Shown piece after piece: positions 46,566 through 64,000 of a stretch of 64,000 bases of DNA. A model generated the notes under the pieces. It was not told the origin of the DNA and did not search any database. It saw only the letters and a program-made list of their open reading frames with translations. Both the position numbers and the translations under genes were made by a program. The stretch is from Plumapathes pennacea (taxonomy: Eukaryota > Cnidaria > Anthozoa > Antipatharia > Myriopathidae): positions 23,240,597 through 23,304,596 of the forward strand of contig OZ038466.1 of NCBI GenBank assembly GCA_964036295.1, read 5' to 3'. Position 1 is the stretch's first letter. Each line of letters opens with the position of its first letter.

Positions 46566-48158
46566 TCATTCTTGTCCGATGGAACAAATTTCTTCGCCTT
46601 CCCAGAGTATTTCTGGATGTACTTCATCTTCTTCCGCCTCGTCTTCTTCAGGATTGGGTTCTCTCTCAATCCATTTATACTGTCCTCTCTGCTCACAGCC
46701 CAAGTCAAACAAGTATTTCCCTCTGCCCTTCGGCCTGTTATCGGTAAAGTTCCCAATATACCGATGATTCTTGTGAATGAACTCGCCGCCATCTTGCATG
46801 TTGCCATGGACCCAGGTCCCTTGGTAGCTGGAGCCTGTTTCCACGTACGTATAAGTGCCCTGTCCGTGGCGCTTGTTTTGGGCCCATTCACCCTCGTAGG
46901 TGTCGCCGTTGGGGTACGTATAACACCCCCAGCCGTGACGTCCATCGTTCAACCAGTTCCCTTCGTATTTGGAGCCATCTGGGTAGAAAAATACTCCTTC
47001 GCCGTTTTTTCTTCCGGCTACGTAGTATCCTAAGTAGCGAGCTCCGTTTTTTAACCTGTAGAGGGAAGCAGATCAGAAAGCAAACTAATCAACTGTCGAG
47101 TCAACTGTTTAACCGATTCACTCCGAACTTCATGCAGATTCTCCCAACCATTCGAGAAGAAAATATGTGTGATCTGACCAAAAGTCAAGTTCTCCATACA
47201 GTTTGATGCAGTCTGGAGATCCTGAAGGAGAAACTCGAAGTTGATCACTCTTAGGTTCACGCATTGGAGCACCCTCGTTCACAGACTCTTTTCTCTGCTC
47301 AAACTGAGTCTCGGTTAGTTATTCAGCAAAAGTTTACTTTAAAATTGTGTCATCCACTGAAGCGTTTTTCGATATTCGTGTAAAGCACCTAGTCAGATTC
47401 TAAAATCCATACAAATTTTATTCGTATCAGTTTTGATGTGGGTAAATTAATGCAAGTCCCCACAATAAAATAGAAAATACGGTACACTGTTAAGATGCCA
47501 CTGCCGTGACTACCTGAAACCTGAGTTGAAAAAGGTACATCCTGAGTGTTTTCTTTTCATGCTAGAATAACCTGCTTTTAAACGCTCTATCAATGCGGAA
47601 CTTTGAAAGTTAATTGGTGGGCTGCATCACTTGCTAAGCACGCCGAGATAAAACCAACTTAATTTTTAATGTCCTTAACAACACACAGGAATTAATCAGC
47701 TAATGAATAATAAACTGCTGTTTCAGGCGGGCTTCAAACATTAAGAAACAATAAAACACGAGTTAATTTCGCTAAGCCAGTACTAGTTTTGAAGTTATAT
47801 ATTTGAACATTCAGATTCAATCATCGGCATATAGAACCAGCGACTTCTCGTTTGTAACACTATCTGCTGTCAGTCGTAGTAAAAAGAAATCTGAGGCACC
47901 ATTTATTAAAATCCAGTTCTGCTGAAGCAAAACAACTCAATACGGCGCTACCATCAGCAAGTATTTCCTTTCTTACCTGTAAACACCCTTTCCATGTCGT
48001 TTTCCGTTTTCGTAGTATCCCTCGTAGGTATCGCCGTTCGGCAGCTTCGCTCGGCCATATCCATGTCTCTCGTCTTTTTCATTCCGTTCGCCTTCGTACT
48101 CTCCTAAATACGGCAGGCCATCGTCCTCCAAGACGGACTCCTCATCAGACGAAGACAT
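46566..48158 (-). CDS. RSPH1: RSPH1, radial spoke head component (MORN repeats)
   Basis: Two exons: 48158-47977 (ATG, donor gtaaga) and 47055-46566 (acceptor ctacag, stop TGA). They give 223 residues. An acidic start ([13 protein letters not shown]) is followed by six or seven MORN repeats of the YEGxWxxGxRHGxG type, for example [28 protein letters not shown] and [14 protein letters not shown]. Next come [12 protein letters not shown] and the RSPH1-specific [14 protein letters not shown], then an acidic end ([10 protein letters not shown]). RSPH1 is part of the radial spoke head of motile cilia and sperm flagella. It is shorter than human RSPH1 (309), lacking most of the long acidic C-terminal extension. 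I found no RFX X-box in its upstream region by eye. Confidence 0.93.
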
Positions 48159-49032
48159 GTCAAAGAATTATGTCCGAAGAAAGCGAGCAACCGATAAGAG
48201 ATTCTTCGCGTTAGTTGCTGTGTTGATTATGAAATACGCTTTCGTTTCCATGGGAAGGAATATAACACCCTGCGGGAAATTAGAGCCTCGGGGTGTAATT
48301 ATCGGCAAACAGGAAGCGCGTAGGTTGAGGTCGTAGTCACGCAATGCTGTTTCGTTGTGGCGCTGGACGAAAACGCGTAATTTTGGGTGGGGCACTGAAC
48401 CTGTGGTGGAAGTAATGGTTGGAAATCTAACTTCCATGTATTAGATGAAGTGTGAAATTGATCAAAACATTGCTCCCAGATGAGTTTTTGAACTGAACCT
48501 TAACTAGCTCTGGATAGCTCTGTACCAGTGTCGGAAGGGAATAGGAATTTATAGCCATGCAACCGTGCTAAAGTTTGGAGGGGTTCTTTAAGAGGAGTTT
48601 TCTAATTCCCTCAAATCCTGACCCGGGGACTCCCACATAAACAAGGGCCCGGATGCTCGTCGTATCTTTTAGAAGTCAAAGTGCTGGGTTTGGTACCGAT
48701 TAGGGTGCTGAAGATCAAACGCTGACATTTATGTGACGCGGTACGTTCAGGGGATGTCACTGGAATAGACTTTTACGTCACCAGACAAAACTGTTAGCAA
48801 TTTGCCGGTGGTGCCTCTTAGGAGTAAAAATGAAATTTATCGAAAAAAGCGTTAAATGTCTCTCCTAACTCCAGAAGCAATACAACGCTAGACAGAGACC
48901 CTTGAAAATTGAAAATCGCTCGGCCTGGCTCCAATTTAAGTTTTCCCCAGTGCATCACGGTCAGAAACATCCAAAACAATCCAAAATCTTAATTTTTCCC
49001 CAGTGCCTCACGGTCAGAAACATACAAACAAC
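48159..49032. other. Shared head-to-head promoter region, RSPH1 / PI4KA
   Basis: 874 bp between the start codons of RSPH1 (-) and PI4KA (+). It must contain both promoters and 5' UTRs. No TATA box is obvious near either end. A tandem duplication (48941-49023) lies just upstream of the PI4KA start codon. A minus-strand open frame (48168-48437) has no recognisable content. Confidence 0.5.
48941..49023 (+). repeat. 30-bp tandem duplication at the PI4KA start
   Basis: TTTTCCCCAGTGCATCACGG...AAACAT (48941-48970) repeats at 48994-49023 with one mismatch, a 53-bp period. The second copy ends 9 bases before the PI4KA ATG, so it is probably in the 5' UTR or core promoter. Confidence 0.9.
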
Positions 49033-63970
<14,938 letters not shown>

Positions 63971-64000
63971 GTGAAGAAGCAAACCTACCGACTGCTGTAC

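Overview
This window is nuclear DNA from an animal. Every recognisable gene is a spliced metazoan orthologue with GT-AG introns, interspersed with many short inverted-repeat elements. The mixture of compact introns, a Penelope-type retroelement remnant, abundant MITE-like hairpins, an intronless Jun gene and a PTCHD/Ptr-type protein suggests a cnidarian, most likely a stony coral. That placement is an inference from gene content and repeat style; nothing in the sequence names the organism. Exon coordinates below were read by hand from splice signals, reading-frame continuity and recalled family alignments.

Layout, left to right. 244-1944 (+): the 3' end of an unrecognised gene with an array of QT-type motifs. 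3491-4707 (-): TMEM69-like mitochondrial/membrane protein. 7196-7810 (-): intronless Di-Ras-like small GTPase with a TATA-type promoter. 8431-22671 (-): MSH5, the meiotic MutS homologue, 27 coding exons. Its first intron contains a composite foldback-like element with 14-bp tandem repeats and a reverse-transcriptase fragment. 22672-27581: a gene-poor stretch. 27582-28589 (+): intronless Jun (AP-1) with a consensus CRE/Jun site upstream. 30261-35110 (-): LRRC41-like elongin-BC adaptor, 8 exons. 37366-41462 (-): patched-domain-containing protein with a sterol-sensing domain, 3 exons. 41463-46565: gene-poor, repeat-rich. 46566-48158 (-): RSPH1 radial spoke head protein, 2 exons. 49033-63970 (+): PI4KA, phosphatidylinositol 4-kinase alpha, 32 exons visible; the last ~90 codons lie beyond the window.

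These genes do not form a pathway. They are unrelated, mostly single-copy housekeeping, meiotic, ciliary and signalling genes. Neighbour relations worth noting are the head-to-head RSPH1/PI4KA pair (875 bp between start codons), the convergent Jun/LRRC41 pair, and the tandem minus-strand run TMEM69, Ras-like, MSH5.

I found no convincing new biological system. The most interesting items are the composite element in MSH5 intron 1, the motif array in the left-edge gene, two GC-AG introns in MSH5, and several families of terminal-inverted-repeat elements, some with multiple copies inside the window.
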